From CAYPPG01 sp964412555 (GTDB taxonomy: Bacteria; Hinthialibacterota; Hinthialibacteria; Hinthialibacterales; Hinthialibacteraceae): a DNA stretch of 64,000 bases. Below the pieces are notes generated by a model, which made no database searches, was not told where the DNA came from, and was given only the letters and a program-made list of their open reading frames with translations. Each line of letters starts with the position of its first letter. Position 1 is the stretch's first letter. Of the stretch, positions 1-8,096 are shown piece after piece. The position numbers and the translations under genes were made by a program. Location of the stretch: the NCBI GenBank assembly GCA_964412555.1, contig CAYPPG010000015.1, positions 1 to 64,000 of the forward strand, written 5' to 3'.

Positions 1-2
1 GT

Positions 3-416
3 AAGATTCCGATTCCGGATAAGGCCGTGGAAATATTGCGTGATCACCGGTATTCCTATGAAGAATCCGAGAACGCGCTCTTTCCATTTTACCGCAATGA
101 TTACCGGGATTATTCCAAACTGTTGCATGCCGCTCTGCATGATTGGCGGCCTGGAATTGATCTCGCGCCCAAAGACTTGCGGAATACCATTATCACGGAA
201 TCGTTTCAGCGGGGTTGGAATACGTATTTAACCGAGCGGTATGTCGGGCATGCTCCCCGCACGATTGCGGAGCGTCATTATTTTGGCAGCCGGGGCGACC
301 GGTTATTCGATTTGCACCTGACAGAGATCGTTACGTCGGTCAACAAGGTGGTCAAGATTGCGCGAAGATTGCACGATAGTGCTACAGTTATCGAAATGAA
401 GGAAAAGATAGGGTGA
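3..416 (+). CDS. Tyrosine recombinase/phage-type integrase, C-terminal part (cut by window start)
   Basis: The reading frame is open from base 3 and ends at 416, so only the last ~137 residues are present. The catalytic half of a tyrosine recombinase is visible: DLAPKDLRNTIIT carries the arginine of the second R-box, YVGHAPRTI the conserved histidine/glycine region, and RHYFG the probable nucleophilic tyrosine. Upstream in frame the sequence KIPIPDKAVEIL is a common pre-catalytic stretch. The GTG at 27 is not a believable start because homologous sequence continues upstream of it. The gene points at the 3' end of tRNA-Pro only 32 bases away, the usual arrangement for an integrase beside its attachment site. 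The integrated DNA would then lie to the left, outside the window. A Xer protein is less likely from this context. Confidence 0.82.
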   Translation, partial: KIPIPDKAVEILRDHRYSYEESENALFPFYRNDYRDYSKLLHAALHDWRPGIDLAPKDLRNTIITESFQRGWNTYLTERYVGHAPRTIAERHYFGSRGDRLFDLHLTEIVTSVNKVVKIARRLHDSATVIEMKEKIG

Positions 417-447
417 TGTATGTTGAGTAAATTCAGGAAGTTAATAA

Positions 448-524
448 TGGTCGGGGCGATTGGATTCGAACCAACGACCACCTGAACCCCATTCAGGTAC
501 GCTACCAGACTGCGCTACGCCCCG
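448..524 (-). tRNA. tRNA-Pro (anticodon GGG)
   Basis: The minus strand folds as a 77-nt cloverleaf. The acceptor stem CGGGGCG pairs with CGCCCCG, followed by discriminator A and an encoded CCA. The anticodon stem CCTGA/TCAGG closes the loop ATGGGGT, which places GGG at the anticodon (codon CCC). The T-arm contains GGTTCGAATCC. The CGGGGCGUAGCGCAG-type start is characteristic of bacterial proline tRNAs. The 3' end faces the integrase fragment. Confidence 0.95.
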
Positions 525-768
525 ACTTTTTCTTTTTATTTGGGTTGGCACATATATACTATACCTCTATTCGGGGATTCTTTCCACCCCCTTCGAAATG
601 ATCAACGTGAACTTTACTTTACATTCACCGCAGATCATTTCACCATGAAGGCATGGAAATTTTTGATTTTCACCTTATGATATTTTCATCCCTGTATCGG
701 TACAATCACGATGCATACAGGTTCATATCTGATTGTCGATACTATTTTTTGGAGAAAGAGGTGTAATT

Positions 769-1695
769 ATGAACCGAAGAGACTTTTTTTCATCCTCGAC
801 CCTTAGTCTCGCCGCGGCGGGTGCATTGGCAAGTACGGCCTATGCTTCCCAAGGCTCCGATAATGTGAAAGTCGGTATGTGTGATTGGAACCTTGGTGGT
901 TCCGCAAACCCTGATCTCATTCCCAAAGCCAAAGAAGCTCATTTGGAAGGGATTCAAGTCAGCGTCGGAACAAGTCCCGATAACATTCCGTTGCGTGATC
1001 CGAAAGTCCGCCAGAAATATCTGGACTTGGGAAAACAATACGGGATTACCTTTCATTCCGTCGCTGCCGGCAGCATCTTGAACAGAATTCCTTTGGCCTC
1101 GGAGCCGGAATCCGCCGTGTATGTCATCGATGCAGTGGAAGCAGCTGCGACTCTCGGCGCCAGCAACATTTTGATGGCGTTTTTTGGCCGGGGTGATCTT
1201 CGCTATCAAGATCACATGGGCAATACCAACTTGCTGCAGGAAAAGCCGTACCACATTTATGAACTTGATCAACGGGGAGTGGACCGGGTTATTGCCGCTC
1301 TGAAACAGATCGTTCCCCGGGCGGAAGATCTCGGGATCATACTCGGGCTTGAAAATACTATCTCGGCTCAACAAAACGTCGATATTATCGAAGGAGTCGG
1401 TTCCGATCTCGTGCAAGTGTATTACGATGTCGGTAACTCCACCAACTATGGATACGATGTTCCCGGAGAAATCCGGATGCTGGGCAATGACCGGATTTGC
1501 GAAATCCACCTCAAAGATTACGGGACTAGGGTTCTTGGTACGCCGGAAGGGAAAGTTGACTTCAAAGCCGTGGCGCAAGCGTGCGGCGATATTGGGTATG
1601 ATAAATGGTTCGTTCTTGAAACCAGCGGGCGTGAGAAGAAATTCATGGAAGATACACGGGCGAATGTGGCGTTCGCGAAACGGACATTTGCGTAA
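769..1695 (+). CDS. Sugar phosphate isomerase/epimerase family TIM-barrel protein, exported (Tat-type signal)
   Basis: This 308-residue protein has a twin-arginine-like leader (MNRRDFFSSSTLSLAAAG) with a predicted cleavage after TAYA. The body is a xylose-isomerase-like TIM barrel: conserved acidic metal-binding positions appear in LGLENTIS, VQVYYDVGNS and EIHLKDYG. Members of the family isomerise or epimerise sugars or act on inositol derivatives; the substrate cannot be told. The ATG at 769 is preferred over 733 because GGAGAAAGAGG lies just upstream at 751 and the Tat motif starts there. It is followed after a 105-base gap by a FliK-like gene that is probably unrelated. Exported TIM barrels of this kind often accompany sulfatases and Gfo/Idh proteins in glycan-degrading bacteria. 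Confidence 0.85.
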   Translation: MNRRDFFSSSTLSLAAAGALASTAYASQGSDNVKVGMCDWNLGGSANPDLIPKAKEAHLEGIQVSVGTSPDNIPLRDPKVRQKYLDLGKQYGITFHSVAAGSILNRIPLASEPESAVYVIDAVEAAATLGASNILMAFFGRGDLRYQDHMGNTNLLQEKPYHIYELDQRGVDRVIAALKQIVPRAEDLGIILGLENTISAQQNVDIIEGVGSDLVQVYYDVGNSTNYGYDVPGEIRMLGNDRICEIHLKDYGTRVLGTPEGKVDFKAVAQACGDIGYDKWFVLETSGREKKFMEDTRANVAFAKRTFA

Positions 1696-1772
1696 TTGTT
1701 CATATAATATTTCATGGGGGGCGGGTGTGAATCCTGCCCTTTCCCTTTTACATCCCCCAAGGACGGGGAAAG

Positions 1773-1794
1773 GCCGGCAAGATGCCGGCGCTAC
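1773..1794. repeat. Dispersed palindrome family A, copy 1
   Basis: A 22-base unit built around GCCGGCAagATGCCGGC followed by GCTAC. Near-identical copies lie at 43595-43616, 43624-43645 and 55088-55109. This copy sits directly in front of the FliK-like start codon at 1801. The inverted GCCGGC arms can form a short hairpin. Confidence 0.8.
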
Positions 1795-1800
1795 GAGACT

Positions 1801-3147
1801 ATGGTCGATCCAGTTGCCTCTCAACAGGCACAAATCCTTTCTCAGCTCACCAAATCTCCGGCGCTCAAATCGTTGTTGCAACAGGGAGATGCTCGGGGGA
1901 CTGTATTGTCTTCGCAGGGGAATGGGAAGACCGTGATTTCGTTTCAAGGGCGGCTGATATCGCTGGATTTACCGCAACAGAATCTACAGCAGGGGCAGCA
2001 AGTCTTGGCAAAATTGGTAGGCGATCAGCTGTCGCTTCAACTCCTTCCCTCTCAAAAGCAAGCCGGTTCCGGTCCGGAAACCGCTGCTTCCAAACCTCTC
2101 GCCACTGTTTTGGCCAATATGGGATTGAGCGGTTCTAACGTGGAAGTGATTGCGCAGGCGATGCTCAATGCCGGGATTCCGTTGGATCGAAACGCGATCA
2201 AAGAACTCGCCAATGTTTTACCGCAAATCCAACAACATCAGCTGGATGCGCTTTCTTTTTTGATGAATCGTGGTTTGCCCATCAGTCAATCCATCTTGTT
2301 CTGGGTAGCCCATCTCTTGACCCCCAAAACCAAGCCTCATCAATCGCTCGAAAAATTGATCAACACGATGAAAGAGTGGGAAGCAGAAGTGGATGAAGAG
2401 GAAGAGCCGATCATCACCGATGATGCCCGCCGCAATCTTCGCAAACAGCGGGAGAATCTTGAGCAGCGCCTTCCTCATTTTCAATCCCACTCCGATTCCG
2501 CCAATCGGGAAGAACTGGAAGATATGGAAGAGCATATCCGATCTCTTCTTGCGTCTCCCGAAGCGATTCTGCAACACGAATTGTCCTTCGGAAAGGACTC
2601 GCTCGGAGAAATCTTGGTTCAGCTACTCACGCAATTACTCGATATCTATCCTCAACTTGCCGGTACGAAGCATGCGGAACAACTTTTCTCATTGATCAAT
2701 CAGACCATGAGTGTACATGAAACACTCGCGGGGCAGGCGCTGCAAAATCTTCCGCAGCAGGATCCGCAAGCCGCTCCGGTCTTTTTCATTCAAATTCCCG
2801 TTCGGGAGCAGAATGAGTTTAAAAATTTAGAACTGCGTTACAAGCCTCAGGACGAAGACCAAAAAGCAGGAACCTTGGATTTGCGATTCGATTTGTCGAA
2901 TCTAGGACCCATGACCATATCACTGCAATGGCACCATCCTAACATTTCACTATCCTTCCTTGTCTCTGATGAAAAGATACGAGAGTTTTTGGAACCGGCT
3001 CTCGATCAATTACAGAATGCTCTTACTGAAATGAACTTTCATGTCACTTCACTGTCAGTAAAAGTGGGGAACGTTCCAGAAACCTTGAAACCAATCGATG
3101 AATCACAAACGTTTAAAGGGAAAAGTGGATTTGATATTCGGGTATAA
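1801..3147 (+). CDS. FliK-like flagellar hook-length control protein
   Basis: The product is about 448 residues. The N-terminal part is glutamine-rich (QQNLQQGQQ) and includes a long charged, partly coiled-coil linker (about residues 190-260). The C-terminal ~90 residues fit the FliK C-terminal (Flg_hook) domain: LDLRFDLSNLGPMTISLQW, then a beta/alpha unit ending in HVTSLSVKVGNV. In flagellar export the C-terminal domain switches FlhB substrate specificity when the hook is long enough. No other flagellar structural gene is next to it, so it may act in an isolated locus or in another system. An in-frame ATG lies at 1714, but it would run through a dispersed palindrome, so 1801 is chosen; no strong ribosome binding site is seen. 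Confidence 0.6.
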   Translation: MVDPVASQQAQILSQLTKSPALKSLLQQGDARGTVLSSQGNGKTVISFQGRLISLDLPQQNLQQGQQVLAKLVGDQLSLQLLPSQKQAGSGPETAASKPLATVLANMGLSGSNVEVIAQAMLNAGIPLDRNAIKELANVLPQIQQHQLDALSFLMNRGLPISQSILFWVAHLLTPKTKPHQSLEKLINTMKEWEAEVDEEEEPIITDDARRNLRKQRENLEQRLPHFQSHSDSANREELEDMEEHIRSLLASPEAILQHELSFGKDSLGEILVQLLTQLLDIYPQLAGTKHAEQLFSLINQTMSVHETLAGQALQNLPQQDPQAAPVFFIQIPVREQNEFKNLELRYKPQDEDQKAGTLDLRFDLSNLGPMTISLQWHHPNISLSFLVSDEKIREFLEPALDQLQNALTEMNFHVTSLSVKVGNVPETLKPIDESQTFKGKSGFDIRV

Positions 3148-3183
3148 AGTATGAAGTTTTACTTCGTGGAAAGCGTGTATTAA

Positions 3184-3339
3184 CATTGGCATGACCGTTC
3201 CCCGTTTTTCTTCGAAAATGGTCCCGAAGTGCAAAACGGGTTGGTGCAACCGCCGGACGAACCGGGGCTGGGTCTCAAATTCAAACCGGATTTATTCGAA
3301 CGGGAGGATATAATAGTAGAGACGATTGCCGAAGCATAA
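3184..3339 (+). pseudogene. C-terminal remnant of an enolase-superfamily (mandelate racemase/muconate lactonizing) enzyme
   Basis: Following a TAA at 3181, the frame reads HWHDRSPFFFENG, then QPPDEPGLGLKFKPD, and stops at 3337-3339. The pattern fENG.v...PD.PGLGl is the usual last segment of mandelate racemase-type enzymes. Only about 51 codons remain, with no start or metal-binding residues, so it is a decayed gene end. It lies between the FliK-like gene and msrB. The call rests on motif memory only. Confidence 0.6.
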
Positions 3340-3361
3340 ATTTTAGGTGGAGTATAGTGTG

Positions 3362-3904
3362 ATGAAAGAATGGATGTTAATTGGAATTCTACTTCTCTGT
3401 CTACTGCTGCCCATAGCGTGCAAGGATCCTGTACAATCGGCCCAGACGCCTGTAGCTCAAACACAAGAGGTAAAACCCACTCCCACGAAAGGAAACGATA
3501 TGCCGGATAAAGTAGTAAAAAGCGAACAGGAATGGAAAGAAATTTTGACACCGGAGCAATATCATATTACCCGTGAAAAAGGCACCGAACGCGCTTTTAC
3601 CGGGAAATACCATGATTTTAAGGGGGAAGGGACATATGTATGCGTTTGCTGCGGCAACGAGTTGTTCTCTTCCGGCACGAAATTCGATTCCGGAACCGGC
3701 TGGCCGAGTTACTACAAGCCGATCGGCGAGGACTCGGTTGCCGAAGAACGCGACGCGAGCCACGGTATAGTCCGGACAGAAGTCCTCTGCAGCCGCTGCG
3801 ACGCTCACTTGGGGCATGTGTTCAATGACGGCCCGCCTCCAACCGGCCTGCGGTATTGTATCAATTCCGCCGCGTTGAATTTTCAGGAGAAAAGCGAAGA
3901 GTAA
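3362..3904 (+). CDS. msrB: Peptide-methionine (R)-S-oxide reductase MsrB, exported
   Basis: This 180-residue protein repairs oxidised methionine (R-sulfoxide) in proteins. The N-terminus is a hydrophobic signal ending in LLPIAC, a lipobox-like site, so the enzyme is probably a periplasmic lipoprotein or is secreted; a ~25-residue polar linker follows. The MsrB domain spans about residues 50-178. It has zinc-binding pairs in CVCCGNELF and CSRCDAHLGH, the substrate loop GTGWPSYYKPI and the catalytic cysteine in RYCINSAAL (about residue 165). The ATG at 3362 follows an AGGTGGAG site at 3344; the in-frame ATG at 3347 overlaps that site and is rejected. It appears monocistronic. Confidence 0.93.
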   Translation: MKEWMLIGILLLCLLLPIACKDPVQSAQTPVAQTQEVKPTPTKGNDMPDKVVKSEQEWKEILTPEQYHITREKGTERAFTGKYHDFKGEGTYVCVCCGNELFSSGTKFDSGTGWPSYYKPIGEDSVAEERDASHGIVRTEVLCSRCDAHLGHVFNDGPPPTGLRYCINSAALNFQEKSEE

Positions 3905-4036
3905 ATGAATTCTTTCTAACTGGTTGACAGTGATTGCGCCTCTATGCGAAGATTGATACCGCTATACAATCAATGAGATTTTATCTGCCTTTCATGGTGG
4001 GTAAATATTTTGTATTTAAATTATAGAGGCGTTATG

Positions 4037-5506
4037 ATGAATAAAGACAATCCAGTGAATCGCAGGTTGTTCCTTCAGACAAGCGGAGCTGTTTTAGGAA
4101 GTGTGGCCATTCATTCGAAGCAGGCGATGGCTGCGGATCGAATGCCGAATGTCGTCTTTCTCATCTGCGACCAGATGCGTGGGGACGCCATGGGTTGCGT
4201 GGGTAATCCCAATGCGCGTACGCCGAATCTCGACCGGCTCGCGAAAGAAGGTGTTCTCTTTGAGAACGCCTATTCGAACAATCCCGTTTGTGTTCCGTCG
4301 CGCATGTCGATTTTTTCCGGACTGTATCCCCATGAAACCAGCCGGCTCAGCAACCGGAGTTGGAACACGCCGCTGTTGGAATTCGAAAACACGCTTGCAT
4401 GGCATTTTCAGGAAGAAGGATACCGCCTCGGGTGGGTCGGCAAGAATCACACCTATCAAAAAGAAGCCTGGGAACAATTCGATACTTCGAGTATCCGCGC
4501 GCGGGAGCCGTTTCGAAAATATTCCCGTTTTGTGCCGCCCCAATGGCATTCGGATACTTATTGGCCGGAAGAGTTGTGCCATCCCCGCCGCAATACGGAT
4601 GAAGCGGTCGAATTCATTCAAACGTCAAAGGAAAATCAACCGTTTTTCCTGCATGTGAGTTATTTCGATCCCCATCCACCGTATATGGCGCCGGCTGAAT
4701 ATACGAGCAAATATTGTTCGGATGAAATGGTGCTCCCGCCGGATGTTCCGCCGGCGCGCCTCAGTTCCCGTTTGGATACGTATGCGCGTTGTATGGAACT
4801 CGATCGGTTGAACGAAGCCGATTTTACGGAAACACTGCGCTATTATCATGCTTCGGTTGAATGGGGAGTGGATGCGCAAGTCGGCAGAATTCTTCATGCG
4901 TTGGAAGAGAAGGGCATTCGGGATAATACCATTATTGTGTTTACCGCCGATCACGGCGATTTCATGGGAAATTACCGGATGGTCAGGAAAGGGATGTTTC
5001 TCTATGACGCATTGCTGCATGTGCCCATGATCTGGAGCGCACCGGAAAAAATCGTGAGAAACCTTTCCGTGCCGAATTTAGTGCAGGGGATCGATATCTT
5101 TCCTACTTTGCTTGATCTTTGTGGTATCTCACAACCGGAACGTTTGTCCGGCCGTTCTCTGACCTCGATTCTGAAAGGGGATATCGGGGATTTGGAGAAG
5201 GAGACAATCTTCACTTCCGCCGGGTACGGTGAAGTCAAGCCGGTGAATAATCCTTCCATCGATCTCAGCGATGAAGACGACACTCCGATTCACACCCGCG
5301 TAATGGAACAGGGGATGGAGCCGACGTATCGAACGAAAATGATTCGTACGCAGGATTGGAAACTCATTCTCAACGAAAACGATCCTCCGGAACTCTATGA
5401 TCGAAAAGGCGGGGGGAAGGAAAGGGAGAACGTCGCAGAGCGGAATGAATACGCTGCCATCCGCAATGATTTAGAGAGAAGATTGAAAAATTGGTGGCCT
5501 TGGTAA
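4037..5506 (+). CDS. Tat-exported sulfatase (formylglycine type)
   Basis: The product is a 489-residue alkaline-phosphatase-fold sulfatase that would cleave sulfate esters, probably on glycans. A twin-arginine leader (NRRLFLQTSG) is followed by the first metal site LICDQMRGDAMG. The sulfatase signature VCVPSRMSIFSG carries the cysteine that is converted to formylglycine, near residue 86. A second metal-binding region is seen at FTADHGDFMG. No formylglycine-generating enzyme is in the window, so maturation must be encoded elsewhere. ATGs at 4034 and 4037 are both possible; GAGG at 4026 gives better spacing to 4037. The sequence MYLNYRG upstream in frame is taken as untranslated. Confidence 0.93.
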   Translation: MNKDNPVNRRLFLQTSGAVLGSVAIHSKQAMAADRMPNVVFLICDQMRGDAMGCVGNPNARTPNLDRLAKEGVLFENAYSNNPVCVPSRMSIFSGLYPHETSRLSNRSWNTPLLEFENTLAWHFQEEGYRLGWVGKNHTYQKEAWEQFDTSSIRAREPFRKYSRFVPPQWHSDTYWPEELCHPRRNTDEAVEFIQTSKENQPFFLHVSYFDPHPPYMAPAEYTSKYCSDEMVLPPDVPPARLSSRLDTYARCMELDRLNEADFTETLRYYHASVEWGVDAQVGRILHALEEKGIRDNTIIVFTADHGDFMGNYRMVRKGMFLYDALLHVPMIWSAPEKIVRNLSVPNLVQGIDIFPTLLDLCGISQPERLSGRSLTSILKGDIGDLEKETIFTSAGYGEVKPVNNPSIDLSDEDDTPIHTRVMEQGMEPTYRTKMIRTQDWKLILNENDPPELYDRKGGGKERENVAERNEYAAIRNDLERRLKNWWPW

Positions 5507-5526
5507 CTACTGTTTTTGTGCACGTG

Positions 5527-5545
5527 CCGCCGAGACGGCGGCGAT
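5527..5545. repeat. Short palindrome after the sulfatase gene
   Basis: GCCGCC and GGCGGC arms separated by GAGA form a small hairpin about 20 bases after the sulfatase stop. It resembles the dispersed hairpins found at other gene ends here. There is no T-run, so it is not a typical intrinsic terminator. Confidence 0.45.
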
Positions 5546-5555
5546 ACATTCAATC

Positions 5556-5583
5556 TTGACAGCCCACAAAATTCCATTCTAAT
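5556..5583 (+). promoter_or_regulatory. Probable sigma70-type promoter for the Gfo/Idh-UPF0104 pair
   Basis: TTGACA at 5556-5561 and TCTAAT at 5578-5583 are separated by 16 bases. The first is a perfect -35 box and the second is one mismatch from TATAAT. Transcription would start near 5590, about 33 bases before the start codon at 5623. Confidence 0.6.
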
Positions 5584-5622
5584 GAAGAACAAACTTTCAC
5601 ACAACGCAAAGCGAGAAAAATC

Positions 5623-6609
5623 ATGATATACCGCATCGGTTTGATCGGATTGGAAGGCCATACCAATTATACTCTCAACGATATCCCCCGGCTAAAAAAT
5701 ACCCAACTCACCGCCGTTGCCAGCACGAATGAAAGCGAATTGCGGAAATTGAAGGACGATCCGGCGTTTACATCGTCGACGAAGATTTACGCCGATTATC
5801 GGGAGATGCTGGAGAAGGAATCGCTCGACATCGCCAGCGTCTACACCCCCAACAGCCATCATCCGGAATGCATCATAGCCGCCTTGGAATCCGGGGCACA
5901 TGTGTATACCGAAAAACCGCTGGCCACCAAACTGGATGATTTGAAAACGATTCGAGCCGCGCTCAAAAAAAGCGGCAAGCGCATGACGATGATGCTCAAT
6001 ATGCGCACCGGCGGCAAATACGCGAAAATGCGGGAAGTGGTTCACGCGGGCACGATCGGCGAAGTGACGCTCTGCACCTCCCAAAAATCTTACAAAGTTG
6101 GCACACGGGACGAATGGCAGAAAAACCGCGAAACGCTGGGCGGCATCATCCCCTATATCGCCTGCCACGCGCTCGACCTGATCCGCTGGTGCTCGGGGCT
6201 GGAATTTGTGCAAGGAGCCGCGTTCCACAACAATGTAGGCCGGCCGGATTTGAAAGACATGGAAAACACCGCGAGCATGATTCTTCTAGCCGGCAACGGC
6301 GCAACCATTTCCACCCGCCTCGATTACTGCAACCCGCCCACCTCGGCAAGTTGGGGAGACGACCGCCTGCGCATCGCCGGCACCGAAGGCGTCATTGAAA
6401 TCCTCCACGGCAAACTGACGCTGATCACCACCACCCAGAAAAAACACGAACTCGAACCAAAACCGGAGACCTCCCAACTCGAAAATTTCATCCATGCCAT
6501 CGAGGGCAGGGAACCGCTGCTCGTCCCGGAGGAAGATTGCTTCCGCATCACCGAAGTCTGTCTGAAACTCCGCAACGCCGCGGATACACTCACCGTCACG
6601 CCGTTATAA
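5623..6609 (+). CDS. Gfo/Idh/MocA family oxidoreductase (cytoplasmic)
   Basis: This 328-residue NAD(P)-dependent oxidoreductase has no signal peptide, unlike two of the other three family members in the window. The N-terminal Rossmann segment is somewhat atypical (IGLIGLEGHTNY). The family EKP signature is clear (YTEKPLATKLDD), with the catalytic lysine. The C-terminal alpha/beta substrate domain includes GGIIPYIACHALDLIRW, with the usual histidine. Substrates of the family are sugars, inositols or related polyols; which one is unknown here. Its stop lies 9 bases before the next start, so it probably forms an operon with the membrane protein behind it, driven by the promoter at 5556. Confidence 0.9.
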   Translation: MIYRIGLIGLEGHTNYTLNDIPRLKNTQLTAVASTNESELRKLKDDPAFTSSTKIYADYREMLEKESLDIASVYTPNSHHPECIIAALESGAHVYTEKPLATKLDDLKTIRAALKKSGKRMTMMLNMRTGGKYAKMREVVHAGTIGEVTLCTSQKSYKVGTRDEWQKNRETLGGIIPYIACHALDLIRWCSGLEFVQGAAFHNNVGRPDLKDMENTASMILLAGNGATISTRLDYCNPPTSASWGDDRLRIAGTEGVIEILHGKLTLITTTQKKHELEPKPETSQLENFIHAIEGREPLLVPEEDCFRITEVCLKLRNAADTLTVTPL

Positions 6610-6618
6610 TCGCACTCT

Positions 6619-7569
6619 ATGAAATCACTACTCTTCCGTTTGATCGGTATCGCAGTCTTCCTCTACCTGCTCTTCGCTGTAGTGGGGATACGGGAATTAT
6701 GGAGCACGCTGCAAGGTATGCAGGTGATGGCGCTGCTGGCCGTCATCCCTTTTCACTTCGGCCAATGGCTGCTGCGCGCACTGCGCTGGCAGATTTTATT
6801 AAAAAACGAAAAAATCGATATCTCCTTAACGGAAAATTTCACCTTAGCAGTCGCCGGGTTCTTCTTAGGCTGCCTGACCCCCGGCCGCTTAGGTGAATTC
6901 GCCAAAGTCAAATTCCTCATGAACGCCGGTTTCCCCTTCCGCGGCTCGTTCATGTCTTCGCTGATCGAACGCCTGCTTGATCTAGCGACATTGCTCATGT
7001 ATGTGCTCTTCGGTTTGTTCATCAGCTATTCAATCTTAGCCCATCAACTCGCTTCGTACCTACTTCCCATTTTGGCGATCATCCTCGCCGTGATTGCCGC
7101 ATGGCTTCTCCGCTCGAAAATCAAGCTGGCGGTCATGCGCCTCATCCCCGAATCCATCGCCGGCAGCCTCGAACAGAAACTCGATATCTTCACCAACTCG
7201 TTCCGCAAGATCACTACCAAGCAGTGGATTGAAATTGCAATTTGTTCACTTGCCATCTGGGGATTGAACTATTGGATGATCTATCTCCTCTTCAGCGCCG
7301 CCGGTTTCACCATCGCTTTGCCATACGCCTTCGCCTTCGCCGCCTTCGGTTCCCTGGCAGGACTCTTGCCGATCTCGATCTACGGCATGGGCATCCGCGA
7401 GGCGATCCTCATCGCATTGTTTCAATTTGCGGGGTATGCGCAAGATGAGGCGAAAACGGCGGGGATGATTTTTGGGTTGATGTTTATGGTGTTGCTGGTG
7501 TATCACATTCTCCTAGGATTTATAGGATGGATGAGTCCGTGGATGAGGCGGTTTGAGGTTAAAGGGTAG
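6619..7569 (+). CDS. Lysylphosphatidylglycerol synthase-TM/UPF0104 (YbhN-like) flippase-domain membrane protein
   Basis: The product has 316 residues and about eight hydrophobic segments. The UPF0104/LPG_synthase_TM signature is visible near the end as LPISIYGMGIREAIL, matching the P-x-x-x-G-x-G-x-R-E pattern. An earlier conserved glycine-rich loop, GCLTPGRLGEFAKV, also fits. The family is found alone or fused to MprF synthases and is thought to move lipids or lipid-linked molecules across membranes; no synthase domain is present. It is the second gene after a Gfo/Idh oxidoreductase with a 9-base spacing. A palindromic repeat starts at the last base of its stop codon. Confidence 0.85.
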   Translation: MKSLLFRLIGIAVFLYLLFAVVGIRELWSTLQGMQVMALLAVIPFHFGQWLLRALRWQILLKNEKIDISLTENFTLAVAGFFLGCLTPGRLGEFAKVKFLMNAGFPFRGSFMSSLIERLLDLATLLMYVLFGLFISYSILAHQLASYLLPILAIILAVIAAWLLRSKIKLAVMRLIPESIAGSLEQKLDIFTNSFRKITTKQWIEIAICSLAIWGLNYWMIYLLFSAAGFTIALPYAFAFAAFGSLAGLLPISIYGMGIREAILIALFQFAGYAQDEAKTAGMIFGLMFMVLLVYHILLGFIGWMSPWMRRFEVKG

Positions 7570-7598
7570 CCAGGGCAAGACGTCAGGTCTGCCCTGGC
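7569..7598. repeat. Palindrome at the 3' end of the UPF0104 gene
   Basis: GCCAGGGCA and TGCCCTGGC are 9-base inverted arms around a 12-base loop. The element starts at the last base of the stop codon. It has no T-run and resembles the other gene-end palindromes in this window. Confidence 0.6.
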
Positions 7599-7670
7599 GG
7601 TGAATGCGCGATCTAGCAAGGGTAGATTTCGCTCAATGTCATTAACTTAAAGGTAAAATCAAAGAACTTA

Positions 7671-7717
7671 CCCCAACGGGGTTTAAGAAGACAGCCAGTG
7701 GGCATCGCCCCTGGAAA
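7671..7717. repeat. Dispersed repeat family C, copy 1
   Basis: A ~46-base unit containing CCCCAACGGGG and GCCAGTGGGCATCGCCCC segments. Its reverse complement matches 28095-28141 with about two differences. It lies between the UPF0104 gene and the YgiT-type gene. Nearby sequence (CCTTGCTACCCGCA) is also shared between the two loci. Confidence 0.75.
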
Positions 7718-7781
7718 TGGCTTACAATACCACCCTGAAAGGGTGGCAGAAAAAAAACTTACCCTTGCTACCCGCAAAAAT

Positions 7782-8009
7782 TTATGCGGCAACATAATTC
7801 CGAACATCAAATTTCACCCCGGCGCTGAACATCGATTCAGCTTGCAAGAGCAATTTCTCTGTAACTATATCGTCAACATATTCCTCACCACAATTTTCAC
7901 ATACTTCCGCTGGGACGGCTTGAATGACGATCACCCTCTGGTCGCGTTCGAACGTCACCGTGGCTTTTCCGGGTTGAGTTTCACCATTTTTACAGATAAC
8001 GCATTTCAT
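7782..8009 (-). CDS. YgiT-type zinc-finger protein (orphan MqsA-like antitoxin N-domain)
   Basis: This 75-residue protein has two CxxC pairs (MKCVICKNG and EVCENCGEEY) flanking a short beta region, as in the zinc-binding N-terminal domain of MqsA/YgiT. The DNA-binding HTH domain of MqsA is absent. Short proteins of this type usually follow a DUF4258 or RelE-like toxin gene; none is found upstream here, so it is an orphan. The start at 8009 is chosen because GGAGGAAAAAAG precedes it at ideal spacing; the longer frame from 8060 is rejected. It is divergent from deoC, and the ~87-base gap probably holds both promoters. Confidence 0.72.
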   Translation of the reverse strand: MKCVICKNGETQPGKATVTFERDQRVIVIQAVPAEVCENCGEEYVDDIVTEKLLLQAESMFSAGVKFDVRNYVAA

Positions 8010-8096
8010 GATCTTTTTTTCCTCCACTTGAATAACACCCAAACATCCTCTTTCATACAAGCAAAAAAATTCACTGAATCATAACAGAGAGTTCTC

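Noticed and set aside
278..481. A 67-codon minus-strand frame over the integrase end and tRNA
   Set aside because: It reads through the tRNA sequence and the integrase gene in antisense.
790..1947. A 385-codon open frame on the minus strand opposite the sugar isomerase-like gene
   Set aside because: It is antisense to a clear TIM-barrel gene with signal peptide and ribosome binding site; the antisense product has no recognisable domains and a cysteine/arginine-rich composition.
3924..3970. TTGACA with a distant TATACAAT ahead of the first sulfatase
   Set aside because: The spacing is about 33 bases, too long for a sigma70 promoter.
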